A stretch of DNA of 64,000 nucleotides from Winogradskyella immobilis (GTDB lineage: Bacteria > Bacteroidota > Bacteroidia > Flavobacteriales > Flavobacteriaceae). Below the pieces are notes generated by a model. That model searched no databases. It had not been told where the DNA came from and saw nothing but the letters and a program-made list of their open reading frames with translations. How positions within the stretch are numbered: position 1 is the first letter of the stretch; every line of letters begins with the position of its first letter. Both the position numbers and the translations under genes were made by a program. Positions 54,101 to 62,037 of this stretch are shown piece after piece. Location: positions 1 through 64,000 of the forward strand of contig NZ_JAIQXX010000006.1 in NCBI RefSeq assembly GCF_021887715.1, read 5' to 3'.

Positions 54101-55522
54101 ATTAAAATCTAATATTAAATTAGGGTCATTAGATTGTAATAATCCATTAAATATATTTTTTCCAATATCTCCAGACACATTAATCTTAGTGTACTTATAA
54201 TTGTTGTATTCTAAATAGGTGATATCTCCTTTTACATTTGTTTCAATATTCTCTAAATCAAAACTTTTTCCATCGACATCGAGATTAAGTGATGTGTTTT
54301 TAACCAAAGGATCGTTAAGTAATTCGCCTATATTAAAATCTTCGAGAATTAAATTTCCTATATAATCGGCTTTATCAATATCATCAATATCTGTAATAGT
54401 TAATCTTGATTTGGCAAAACCAATGTCTGTCGTAATATCTAAATCCGTATTAATGTCAGTGGTAGTAATTGTTGAATTTCCTGTAATTTTAAAATTACCA
54501 ACTTTTGAAAAAATTGAAGGAATAGAACGGCCAAGCACATTAGGCATTAATGTAACTAGATCATTATAATTAGAAGATAAATTACTATAGCGACCATCTA
54601 AAACAAATGCTTTATCTTTTCCGTTAAATATATTTTTAAAGTTAATATTACCTCTAATACGTGTATTTCTACTTGTACTAATATTTAAATTATTTGCGGT
54701 TAAATCATTTAAAGTTCCTGAAAAATCGGCATTAAATTTAGCACGTTGATTTCTACCAAATTCATTATAAAAAAGATTAAGCTCACTCATTTCTACTTCA
54801 GAATCTTTAAAGCTAGCTACTATCTGCACCTTATCCGTAAATTTTGCAAGATCTTTTCTATCGTATTTAAATTGTAAATCTCCTTTTAAAACAGAAGCTT
54901 CCGTTTCAATCTGTAATTGATTAAAACTCATATGATCTAGAGTATAATCAAAATTAGACATTAGATTTTTTACTCTAATAGCTCTACTATCTATAAATCT
55001 AAGTTTATTAATCCGTGTACGAACTTCTGGTCCGCTAATTACAAAGTCTGTTGTATTTGCAAAAAGTTCAGTAAACTCTAAAATATTTTGATTTTCAATA
55101 TTCTGATCTGTTAATCTAAAAATACCGTTTTCTATAGTTATATCACTAGATGATAATAAAAAACTACTTGGGCCTTGCCTTGGGTTATCATCTTCAAACT
55201 TTGCTACAAAGACATCTAGGTTTGTGTTTTTTTCTCCTTTATATGTTTTTAAATTAAATACTAAGTCTTCAATATCTACATCACCAAAATTTAATTTTCC
55301 ATTGTAAAGATTGTTGATGCTTATAATCGATGTATTAAGTTCTTTAATACTAATGAGTGTATCTAATTTATAGTCCTTGATTAAAATTTCTTTTAGCTCA
55401 ACGTCACCATTAAATTGAAGGCCTACTTTTCCTATTGCAATATTTGTTTTGTAATCTTTATTTAAGCGTTCTGTAGCATATTTACCAAGTCTTGTTTGTA
55501 CTGAAGGAATAGAAAGTATCAA
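51134..55522 (-). CDS. tamB: TamB-domain translocation/assembly protein
   Basis: At least 1462 residues. The C-terminal third has the TamB domain, with FDFPNVDSTIKSELEYRLSSKEERNNQALLLLVGGSF typical of the family; the rest is a long series of beta-strands forming the AsmA/TamB beta-taco. TamB spans the periplasm and links inner membrane to BamA-type outer-membrane insertase. The N-terminal signal anchor is encoded upstream of the given start: the frame continues open to 55603 with KKRLKILGKILGVVLLLFII, but has no ATG, GTG or TTG there; the TTG at 55522 would remove the anchor. Divergent tsaD lies 190 bp away, a common flavobacterial arrangement. Confidence 0.88.
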   Translation of the reverse strand: MILSIPSVQTRLGKYATERLNKDYKTNIAIGKVGLQFNGDVELKEILIKDYKLDTLISIKELNTSIISINNLYNGKLNFGDVDIEDLVFNLKTYKGEKNTNLDVFVAKFEDDNPRQGPSSFLLSSSDITIENGIFRLTDQNIENQNILEFTELFANTTDFVISGPEVRTRINKLRFIDSRAIRVKNLMSNFDYTLDHMSFNQLQIETEASVLKGDLQFKYDRKDLAKFTDKVQIVASFKDSEVEMSELNLFYNEFGRNQRAKFNADFSGTLNDLTANNLNISTSRNTRIRGNINFKNIFNGKDKAFVLDGRYSNLSSNYNDLVTLMPNVLGRSIPSIFSKVGNFKITGNSTITTTDINTDLDITTDIGFAKSRLTITDIDDIDKADYIGNLILEDFNIGELLNDPLVKNTSLNLDVDGKSFDLENIETNVKGDITYLEYNNYKYTKINVSGDIGKNIFNGLLQSNDPNLILDFNGLADMSSAIRKFDFKADVDYVNLRALNFVTRDTISEFSGLVEMTVNGSTLDNTYGKINVKKTTYKNQDNSYGFDDFSIVSSFKNNERTITIDSPDIIEGEVVGQFKIRDVFKLVENSIGSIYANYSPYKLDAGQYLDFKFNIYNQIATIFYKDLQLGPNTVVDGRIESDANRFDLKFNSPKISFKDYYADNIKIEVDNSNPVYNTYMELDKIDAGFYKVSDFSLINVTKRDTLLVKTDFKGGVDNTDDFKLNLFYTIDDDNNSVAGFNKSDIHFKGFDWLVNSDKDNQNKMVFNKDLSKVKINDIRINQNNEEMLLSGELRDSTYKDLRLNFTNVQLEKITPRIDSLALDGRVNGKLALLQNEGVYLPKSDIEIEDFTLNKFDLGDLKAIVQGDNSLTKYNVDIKLQNDDIKSLDVNGYVDVKKQNPNINIDVAFRDFLLDPLNPLGEGVISNIRGLVSGDAVVSGSLNKPSIDGELFLDKAGLSIPYLNVDYSFDFDSQVILKEQQFVFNNVAMTDSKYFSRGFLNGFIEHNNFSDWELGLKLNTDRLLVLNTEETEESLYYGTGFISGRAEISGPTDQLFIEVIEGKTEEGTVFNIPLNDLESFGDNSYIKFLSPEDRLAKANGEVLTQTTISGLQLKFELFVDQNAEIEIVIDKESGSTIKGKGEGNLEFLIDTNGKFDMWGDFSVFEGEYNFRYRGLAEKKFTVEPGGSIVWEGDPLNAELNIKALYNISTNPSVLLDTPTNRNIDVNLGIDLTGTLDNLTPDFTFDFPNVDSTIKSELEYRLSSKEERNNQALLLLVGGSFVNGVSDLNLNGTISERLSGIIGGLFGTQNDNFQVGVDLDLATNNPEFQTDNRFGLTLQTKLSEKILINGKVGVPFGSATQTVVAGDLQIELLLNDEGTLRATVFNRENSIRNFGEEIGYTQGIGLSYNVEFDTFKELLQIIFSGKNRKDKKKEEAKDDEFTEADKELPDFITIKKKDTKKKN

Positions 55523-55625
55523 TACTAGAATAATAAACAGAAGTAAGACTACTCCTAAAATTTTACCTAATATTTTGAGACGTTTTTTGATAGTACTGAT
55601 GACTTATAATTATTCGTATTTCGCT

Positions 55626-55633
55626 TATCTTTG
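55626..55633 (+). promoter_or_regulatory. Probable -7 promoter box of tsaD
   Basis: TATCTTTG fits TAnnTTTG, 76 bp before the tsaD start, in the 190-bp gap shared with tamB. No -33 TTG at the right distance. Confidence 0.4.
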
Positions 55634-55709
55634 CGTATATAATACGATTAAGATAGTGGTTTTAGACTATTGTTTTCAAAATTAACAATTATTATGCCTA
55701 ATCATAACT

Positions 55710-56732
55710 ATGGGTAAAGAAAATATATATATTCTAGGTATTGAATCTTCTTGTGATGACACATCTGCCGCTGTACTACATAACGATAGAATTTTAAGTA
55801 ATGTTGTCGCCAACCAAACAATACATGCTGAGTATGGTGGTGTGGTTCCTGAACTAGCTTCTAGAGCACATCAATCTAATATAGTACCTGTTGTAGACCA
55901 AGCTATTAAAAAAGCAGGCATAACTAAAGAACAACTCAATGGTATTGCCTTTACAAGAGGTCCTGGTTTAATGGGATCATTACTTGTTGGAACTTCATTT
56001 GCAAAATCATTAGCACTTGGTTTAAATATTCCTCTCATTGATGTAAATCATATGCAAGGGCATATTTTAGCACATTACATAGATGAAGAAGGCCATAACA
56101 AACCTCCTTTTCCATTTTTAGCTATGACCATTTCTGGTGGGCATACGCAAATCGTTAAAGTAAATAATTACTTTGATATGGAGGTAATTGGCGAAACTAT
56201 TGATGATGCCGTTGGCGAAGCTTACGATAAAAGTGGCAAGCTACTAGGCTTAGGTTATCCTGCAGGTCCGCAAATAGATAAACTAGCACAGCTAGGAAAC
56301 CCTAAAGCTTTTCAATTTACAAAACCAAAAGTTGAAGGCTTAAATTTTAGCTTTTCAGGGTTAAAAACAGCAATCTTGTACTTTATACAAAGAGAAACTA
56401 AAGCAAATCCTAATTTTATTAAAGAACACCTTAATGATATTTGTGCCTCTATTCAATATACTATCATTGGTATTTTAATGGATAAACTTAAACGCGCCAC
56501 TAAAGAAACAGGCATTACCCATATAGCCATTGGCGGTGGTGTTTCCGCTAACTCCGGTATTAGAAAAGCATTAAAAGATGCCGAGTCTAAATTTGGATGG
56601 ACGACCTATATTCCTAAATTTGAATATACTACAGATAATGCTGCTATGATTGCTATAGTTGGCTATTTAAAATACCGTAATAACGATTTTTCGGATTTTG
56701 ATGTTATGGCAACCGCTAGATTAAAAATATAG
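55710..56732 (+). CDS. tsaD: tRNA N6-adenosine threonylcarbamoyltransferase
   Basis: 340 residues. Makes t6A at position 37 of ANN-decoding tRNAs with TsaB/E. N-terminal IESSCDDTSAAVL, metal-binding His114 and His118 (NHMQGHILAHY), EAYDKSGKLLGLGYP and GGGVSANSGIR are all family signatures. Start ATG at 55710 gives the normal N-terminus. Transcribed alone, divergent from tamB. Confidence 0.97.
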   Translation: MGKENIYILGIESSCDDTSAAVLHNDRILSNVVANQTIHAEYGGVVPELASRAHQSNIVPVVDQAIKKAGITKEQLNGIAFTRGPGLMGSLLVGTSFAKSLALGLNIPLIDVNHMQGHILAHYIDEEGHNKPPFPFLAMTISGGHTQIVKVNNYFDMEVIGETIDDAVGEAYDKSGKLLGLGYPAGPQIDKLAQLGNPKAFQFTKPKVEGLNFSFSGLKTAILYFIQRETKANPNFIKEHLNDICASIQYTIIGILMDKLKRATKETGITHIAIGGGVSANSGIRKALKDAESKFGWTTYIPKFEYTTDNAAMIAIVGYLKYRNNDFSDFDVMATARLKI

Positions 56733-56746
56733 ATTTAAGTAAGCAA

Positions 56747-57076
56747 TTAACTTATATCATTTATAGATGCATTTGGTGCATTTTTCTTTACAGATGCTAT
56801 ACCATTTTCCATAGCAGAAGTACTTGAATACATCTCGCTTTTTCCTATAACCTGACCATTTGTTGATTTAAGATTAAAGTAAGGACTTCCGTTTTTTGCT
56901 GTTTTACGCTCAAAACATTTGTCATCCATACAATTTTTACTCACAGAAGCTATTCCGTTATTACAAGAAGCTTTAGTCCTATAAGCTTCGCTACTTAAAA
57001 TAACTTGACCATTACCTGCTTTAAGGTTAAATCTAAATTGACCAGATTTGTCCGTTTTAATTTCAAACTTTCCCAT
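56747..57076 (-). CDS. DUF1508 (YegP-like) protein, two repeats
   Basis: 109 residues made of two copies of the DUF1508 unit: FEIKTDKSGQFRFNLKAGNG (about 4-23) and FERKTAKNGSPYFNLKSTNG (about 55-74), each followed by xVIxxSExY-type segments. YegP is a small protein of unknown function common in bacteria. Starts at ATG 57076; convergent with tsaD, no partner genes. Confidence 0.92.
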   Translation of the reverse strand: MGKFEIKTDKSGQFRFNLKAGNGQVILSSEAYRTKASCNNGIASVSKNCMDDKCFERKTAKNGSPYFNLKSTNGQVIGKSEMYSSTSAMENGIASVKKNAPNASINDIS

Positions 57077-57171
57077 GTTTATATTGTTTTAAATTATTTG
57101 TTTTAAATATAATAAATATTTTATAAATCATTTACTGTCTGGCAGATATCAAAACAAGAACATAGTTAATC

Positions 57172-57202
57172 TTGCCAGCTTTAATTTCATTGTCTAAATT
57201 TG
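57172..57202 (+). promoter_or_regulatory. Promoter of the parvulin-rsmE operon
   Basis: TTG at 57172-57174, 20 bp spacer, TAAATTTG at 57195-57202: matches the Bacteroidota TTTG-N19-21-TAnnTTTG consensus, about 30 bp before the start at 57234. Confidence 0.7.
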
Positions 57203-57233
57203 TAACACAATAAAGTACCAAATCTATATAAAA

Positions 57234-57854
57234 ATGCGTTTATTATTTCTTTTCTTAATTGCTTTCCCTACTCTATTAAGTGCCCAAATGTCTATTGAAC
57301 AAGAGTTAGATTCTATTTCAGATTATAATGACGCAAAGGCTTTTATTAAGGTTAACAAAAGTGTAAAAGGCAAGCTGGTTACGTTTAATAAAGAAAAACA
57401 TAAAACAAAATTAGCTAACGAATTATTCGGGTTAGCTATTGGAGGCAAGAAAACTTATAAAACAGAACGTAATAAAACACATTACAAAGTACTTGACAAA
57501 TCGCAAAGCCCACATTACCGCGTTAGCATTATTCGTTTTGACAGTAAAAAAGAACTTTCACAAATTAATGCGCAACGCAATCTAATTATAAAAGCATACA
57601 AAACTGGCGAACATCAATTTGAAACATTAGCAAAAACATATTCTATTGATAGAAGTGGAAAAACTGGTGGAGATTTAGGTTGGATAAAAAAAGGTGAACG
57701 TTCTGATAATTTTGAAACCGTAATTGACCGTCATAACGTTGGTGATATTTTTATACTAGATGATAAGAATATACACTACGTCGTTTTAAAAACTAAGGCA
57801 GAACTATTAATTGATGAAATAACGCTTCTTAAAGTCACTGAACCTATTAAATAA
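57234..57854 (+). CDS. Exported parvulin-type peptidylprolyl isomerase
   Basis: 206 residues. Signal peptide 1-17 (LLFLFLIAFPTLLSAQ). The C-terminal half is a PpiC/parvulin domain (about 95-195): TYSIDRSGKTGGDLGWIKKG and FETVIDRHNVGDIFILDDKN with the terminal hydrophobic strand. It assists folding of envelope proteins. It is joined to rsmE by a TAATG overlap (57852-57856). Confidence 0.88.
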   Translation: MRLLFLFLIAFPTLLSAQMSIEQELDSISDYNDAKAFIKVNKSVKGKLVTFNKEKHKTKLANELFGLAIGGKKTYKTERNKTHYKVLDKSQSPHYRVSIIRFDSKKELSQINAQRNLIIKAYKTGEHQFETLAKTYSIDRSGKTGGDLGWIKKGERSDNFETVIDRHNVGDIFILDDKNIHYVVLKTKAELLIDEITLLKVTEPIK

Positions 57855-58561
57855 TGCAGCTTTTTTACAACGCACATATTACTAAAGAAGATTCAGTTTT
57901 TCATTTTAATAAAGAAGAAAGCCGCCATATATCTAAAGTACTCCGTAAAAAAACTGGTAACCAACTTAATATAACTAACGGAAAAGGATGGCTATTTACT
58001 GCTGAGTTAATTAATGTTGATCAAAAAAAATGCACAGCTTCTATAGTTTCTAAAACATTTCAAGCGCCTAAAACACATCAATTACATTTAGCTGTGGCGC
58101 CCACTAAAATGAATGATCGTTATGAATGGTTTTTAGAAAAAGCCACTGAGATTGGAGTAAGTTCTATCACGCCAATAATATGTGATAATAGTGAGCGTAA
58201 AATTATAAAGACTGAACGCTTTGAAAAAATTATTCAGTCTGCAATGAAACAATCTTTACAATTTTATTTACCCGAATTAAAGCCTAGTACTACCTTTAAA
58301 GAATACTTAAATCAAGAATTTTCTGGACAACAATTCATTGCGCATTGTGAAGATACAAATCGTAAATCTCTAAAATCGGAACTGAAGGCAAATACAGATT
58401 GTACAATCCTTATTGGACCTGAAGGAGATTTTAGTACTAAAGAAATTGAACTAGCATTACAGCATCATTTTACTCCTGTTACACTTGGAGATACACGTTT
58501 ACGTACTGAAACTGCAGCAGTAACTGCTTGTCATTCTTATGTTTTTACAAATGAATTATAA
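57854..58561 (+). CDS. rsmE: 16S rRNA m3U1498 methyltransferase
   Basis: 235 residues. SPOUT-class methyltransferase; N-terminal PUA-like domain (MQLFYNAHITKEDSVFHFNK, EESRHISKVLRKK), knot motifs ILIGPEGDFSTKEIELAL and VTLGDTRLRTETAAVTA at the C-terminus. Methylates U1498 in 16S rRNA helix 44. Coupled to the parvulin gene upstream (1-nt overlap), 3' end overlaps the convergent DUF1223 gene by 6 bp. Confidence 0.95.
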   Translation: MQLFYNAHITKEDSVFHFNKEESRHISKVLRKKTGNQLNITNGKGWLFTAELINVDQKKCTASIVSKTFQAPKTHQLHLAVAPTKMNDRYEWFLEKATEIGVSSITPIICDNSERKIIKTERFEKIIQSAMKQSLQFYLPELKPSTTFKEYLNQEFSGQQFIAHCEDTNRKSLKSELKANTDCTILIGPEGDFSTKEIELALQHHFTPVTLGDTRLRTETAAVTACHSYVFTNEL

Positions 58562-59290
58562 AGCTGTTTGAGTAGCTGCTGTAATATCTAACTCATCTGT
58601 TTCTACAATTAAAACTAATGAAAGTTTATCTTTTTCAGTTACAATTTCTGGGATACGTATAGAACCTTTTCCTTCTGTTTTATTTACCGAGAATTCTTGT
58701 TCTGCTACAACAATATTACTATTAGTTAATACTAAATTTCTATTTTCACCACGCTTTATATCTGTTGTACGCTCATCAATTACTAAAACAACACGCAAAT
58801 TTCTATCGGTAAGATTACCTTCAATACCATAGTTAAAATTTACATAATCTTCATCGGTTTTCTTTACATTAGAAACAACTATATTCTGACTTGAAGGATT
58901 TTTAGAATAAAATGCAATTTTATTATTTAATTTTGAACTGTTAGAACCTACAAAATGCTCTCTTCCATTTACAACTACTTGTGGTGTATATATTGAGCTG
59001 CTATAAAATTTTTGTGCATAACGTTCTTGTTTAGCTGTAAAATCAGCTTTACTAAATGGGTCTTTCCAACCTATATAATTCCAATAATCAACATGGTACG
59101 ATAATGTAATAACATTATCTGATTTAACCTTCTTTAACAATCGATCTGCAGGAGGACAACTAGAGCATCCTTGAGATGTAAATAATTCTAATACAACCGG
59201 ATTAGTGTTTTCTATATCCTCTGTTTCAGTATAAGAAACTGTTCCTAATAAAAAAGGAATTATAAATAATGTTAAGAATAGTGATTTCAT
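58556..59290 (-). CDS. DUF1223 thioredoxin-like secreted protein
   Basis: 244 residues. Signal peptide 1-18. The conserved core is VVLELFTSQGCSSCPPADRL (about 32-51), with Cys42 and Cys45, then HVDYWNYIGWKDPFSKADFT, a hallmark of DUF1223. The family has a thioredoxin-like fold, function unknown. A periplasmic or secreted role is expected. Divergent from the DUF4159 gene at 59339, about 50 bp apart. Confidence 0.93.
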   Translation of the reverse strand: MKSLFLTLFIIPFLLGTVSYTETEDIENTNPVVLELFTSQGCSSCPPADRLLKKVKSDNVITLSYHVDYWNYIGWKDPFSKADFTAKQERYAQKFYSSSIYTPQVVVNGREHFVGSNSSKLNNKIAFYSKNPSSQNIVVSNVKKTDEDYVNFNYGIEGNLTDRNLRVVLVIDERTTDIKRGENRNLVLTNSNIVVAEQEFSVNKTEGKGSIRIPEIVTEKDKLSLVLIVETDELDITAATQTAL

Positions 59291-59338
59291 AGATTATAAT
59301 TTTTACTTTTGAGAATACCTCTAATTTTTAGTATAAAT

Positions 59339-60010
59339 ATGATATTTAGTACGTCTCAAAACCGAATACTTACAGTCGTTACACTGATTATGATATGTTT
59401 AACATCAACATTTTCATTTGCCCAAGATGTTGCTATTTTAAAATATAAAGGTGGTGGAGATTGGTATTCTAACCCAACAGCATTACCTAATTTGGTGAAA
59501 TTTTGTAATGATAATATTAATACTAATATCAACGAAAACATACAAACCGTAGAAACTAATAGTATTGATATTTTTCAATTTCCGTTATTACACATGACTG
59601 GTCACGGCAATGTATTTTTTAATGAAGAAGATGCCGAAAATTTAAAAAATTATCTCGTTTCTGGTGGATTCATTCATATTGATGACAATTATGGCATGGA
59701 GCCTTATGTTCGAAAAGAATTAAAGAAAGTTTTTCCTAATAATGAGCTTATAGAGATTTCTAAAGATCATCCTATTTTTAATTCGGTTTACGATTTTCCT
59801 AATGGTTTACCAAAAATCCATGAGCATGATGGTAAAGCTCCACAAGCTTTCGGAATTTTTCACGAATCGCGTTTAGTACTTTTATTTACTTTTGAGAGTG
59901 ACTTAGGTGATGGCTGGGAAGATACTGAAGTGCACAATGATCCGCAAGAGGTTAGAGAACGTGCACTTAAAATGGGAGCAAATATTATTAAATATGCGTT
60001 TGAAAATTAA
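59339..60010 (+). CDS. DUF4159 protein, exported
   Basis: 223 residues from ATG 59339 (a TTG at 59309 would add ten). Signal peptide-like N-terminus ending TFSFAQ. Core motifs AILKYKGGGDWYSNPTALPN, MTGHGNVFFNEEDAENLKNY and FIHIDDNYGMEPYVRKELKK characterise DUF4159, seen in Bacteroidota and Planctomycetes next to MoxR/DUF58 clusters. No such neighbours occur here; function unknown. Confidence 0.9.
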   Translation: MIFSTSQNRILTVVTLIMICLTSTFSFAQDVAILKYKGGGDWYSNPTALPNLVKFCNDNINTNINENIQTVETNSIDIFQFPLLHMTGHGNVFFNEEDAENLKNYLVSGGFIHIDDNYGMEPYVRKELKKVFPNNELIEISKDHPIFNSVYDFPNGLPKIHEHDGKAPQAFGIFHESRLVLLFTFESDLGDGWEDTEVHNDPQEVRERALKMGANIIKYAFEN

Positions 60011-60015
60011 TAGTT

Positions 60016-60348
60016 ATGAAATTAAGTTATCGCTGTAATTCTTGTAAAAGAGATAATACTATTAAAACCAGAGCAACTGATAGGCATGGTCTATTAATGG
60101 AAAGAGGCAATAATGAATTTAATGAACGATGTAAATATTGCGGTAATTTTACAAAAAAGCATATAAATAGATTATATGCAGATGATGATTACACACTAGT
60201 TTTAATTGGTATAGCTATTGCTATAATTGGGACATGCTTTTTATGGGATTTAGGTTATATTTCTACATTAACAGGAACTATTCCTATTTGGTTTTGGACG
60301 GAAATGAAAAAGAAATCTAGTACTTTCAATCAGTCTTTAGTAAAGTGA
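60016..60348 (+). CDS. Zinc-ribbon single-pass membrane protein
   Basis: 110 residues. A zinc ribbon (C7-xx-C10 in RCNSC and C38-xx-C41 in RCKYC) precedes a membrane segment at about 60-79 (LVLIGIAIAIIGTCFLWDLG) and a possible second at 83-96. Starts 5 bp after the DUF4159 stop, so probably co-transcribed. No family recognised. Confidence 0.7.
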   Translation: MKLSYRCNSCKRDNTIKTRATDRHGLLMERGNNEFNERCKYCGNFTKKHINRLYADDDYTLVLIGIAIAIIGTCFLWDLGYISTLTGTIPIWFWTEMKKKSSTFNQSLVK

Positions 60349-60358
60349 TTACAGAATC

Positions 60359-60390
60359 ACTGACTACTGACTACTAACTACTAACTACTA
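60359..60390. repeat. Heptad repeat tract G (perfect units)
   Basis: ACTGACT, ACTGACT, ACTAACT, ACTAACT, ACTA: the most regular heptad tract in the window, lying 4 bp before the start of the SpoU methyltransferase gene. Confidence 0.85.
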
Positions 60391-60394
60391 AAAA

Positions 60395-60901
60395 ATGCAA
60401 CTCAACCATTATACTTCTCCTTTTAAAAAACAGAAATTTCCTATTACTTTAGTTTGTGATAATGTTACAAATGCGCCTAATATTGGAAGTTTATTTCGTA
60501 TCGCTGATGCTTTTGGAATAGAAAAGTTAATACTGTGTGGCGAGCATATTACTATAGGTCGTAAAATGGCAAAAACCTCTAGAGCGACTGAAAAATATAT
60601 TAATTATAGTATTAAATCTAACATATTAGATACCATTACTACTCTAAAAAAAGCAAATCATAAAATTATAGCTATTGAAATAACAGAAAACAGTAATGCA
60701 CTTAATATGCATATATTTAATAACCAAGAACCCATAGTTTTAGTTATGGGCGATGAAAATTATGGGGTTACAGATGACGTTTTAAAACTAGCAGATTCTA
60801 TTTTACATATAAATATGTATGGTAATAATAGTAGTATGAATGTAACTCAAGCTGCTAGTATTGTACTTTATGAAATCACTAAACAATTACAAAAATTATA
60901 A
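60395..60901 (+). CDS. SpoU/TrmH-family RNA methyltransferase
   Basis: 168 residues, SPOUT fold. Motif 1 NVTNAPNIGSLFRIADAFGI, motif 2 VLVMGDENYGVTDDVLKLAD and motif 3 INMYGNNSSMNVTQAASIVLYEI are the TrmH ribose 2'-O-methyltransferase motifs. Substrate (tRNA or rRNA) unknown. The heptad tract G occupies its leader. Confidence 0.93.
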   Translation: MQLNHYTSPFKKQKFPITLVCDNVTNAPNIGSLFRIADAFGIEKLILCGEHITIGRKMAKTSRATEKYINYSIKSNILDTITTLKKANHKIIAIEITENSNALNMHIFNNQEPIVLVMGDENYGVTDDVLKLADSILHINMYGNNSSMNVTQAASIVLYEITKQLQKL

Positions 60902-60941
60902 TTTTTTGTTGTACTTATAAATCTATAGTTATATTTAACCT

Positions 60942-62030
60942 ATGAACTCAAAGATTATAGCTAACGGTATTTTAAGAGCTTTAGGAATTCTTCTATCCAT
61001 TACACTCCTACTCTTTTTTCTATATAAAATACAATCTGTAATAGTTTATATTGCTTTAGCTGCTGTTATATCATTAATTGGTAGACCTATTGTTCTGTTT
61101 TTAAGACGTAAGCTAAAATTCAATAATATTGTTGCTGTTGTTGTTACTATGCTATTTCTTGTAGGTATATTAATAGGTTTAGTCGTTATGTTTATTCCTT
61201 TAATTGTAGAGCAAGGTCAAAATCTATCTTTACTTAATATAGAACAACTCCAAGGTAATATAGAACGTCTCTATAATGAAATTCTCACTTATTTTGAATT
61301 TAATAATATTGATGTAGAGCAGTCTATAAAAGATTCTAACCTATTATCAAAGCTAGATTTTGCTTTAATTCCTGAGTTTTTAAACAACATTATTAGTGGT
61401 TTAGGCAGTTTTAGCATTGGATTATTTTCTGTGTTTTTTATTTCTTTTTTCTTTTTAAAAGACAGTAAATTATTTGAAGATGGTATAATGATATTTGTGC
61501 CAAAAGGAAATGAAACACGCTCTAAAAGTTCTTTTAATAAAATAAAAGATTTACTCTCTAGGTATTTTGTAGGTCTTATTTTTCAGATATTAATTCTGTT
61601 TATAATCTATACTATTATTCTGTTAATATTCGGAATAAAAAATGCCATTGTTATCGCTTTTCTCTGTGCTTTATTAAATCTAGTGCCATATGTCGGTCCT
61701 TTAGTCAGTGCATTTTTAATGTTAATGTTAAGTATGTCTAGTAACTTAGGTCAGAGTTTTAGTGACGTTATTCTACCCAAAACCACGTATGTAATGATTG
61801 GTTTTGTTTTTGCACAATTGGTAGACAACTTTTTTAGTCAGCCGTATATTTTTTCAAAGAGCGTTAAATCGCATCCGTTAGAGATTTTTTTAATTATAAT
61901 TATTGCAGGTATTTTATTTGGAGTTATAGGTATGGTTATAGCTATTCCTACTTACACTGCACTCAAAGTAATATTAAAAGAATTTTTATCTGAATACAAA
62001 GTGGTAAAAAAACTTACTAAAGGCCTGTAG
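60942..62030 (+). CDS. AI-2E family transporter (PurR/TqsA-like)
   Basis: 362 residues with about eight hydrophobic segments: pairs at 12-50, 60-90, a pair around 145-175, and a C-terminal group 210-345 including LLFALLNLVPYVGPLVSA, the typical AI-2E family signature. Family members export or transport diverse small molecules; the AI-2 role applies to few. It ends 8 bp before the methyltransferase gene at 62038. Confidence 0.93.
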   Translation: MNSKIIANGILRALGILLSITLLLFFLYKIQSVIVYIALAAVISLIGRPIVLFLRRKLKFNNIVAVVVTMLFLVGILIGLVVMFIPLIVEQGQNLSLLNIEQLQGNIERLYNEILTYFEFNNIDVEQSIKDSNLLSKLDFALIPEFLNNIISGLGSFSIGLFSVFFISFFFLKDSKLFEDGIMIFVPKGNETRSKSSFNKIKDLLSRYFVGLIFQILILFIIYTIILLIFGIKNAIVIAFLCALLNLVPYVGPLVSAFLMLMLSMSSNLGQSFSDVILPKTTYVMIGFVFAQLVDNFFSQPYIFSKSVKSHPLEIFLIIIIAGILFGVIGMVIAIPTYTALKVILKEFLSEYKVVKKLTKGL

Positions 62031-62037
62031 TTTTAGT

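Noticed and set aside
60942-62030. Quorum-sensing AI-2 exporter
   Set aside because: Family name only; no luxS or lsr genes in the window, so AI-2 role is not claimed.
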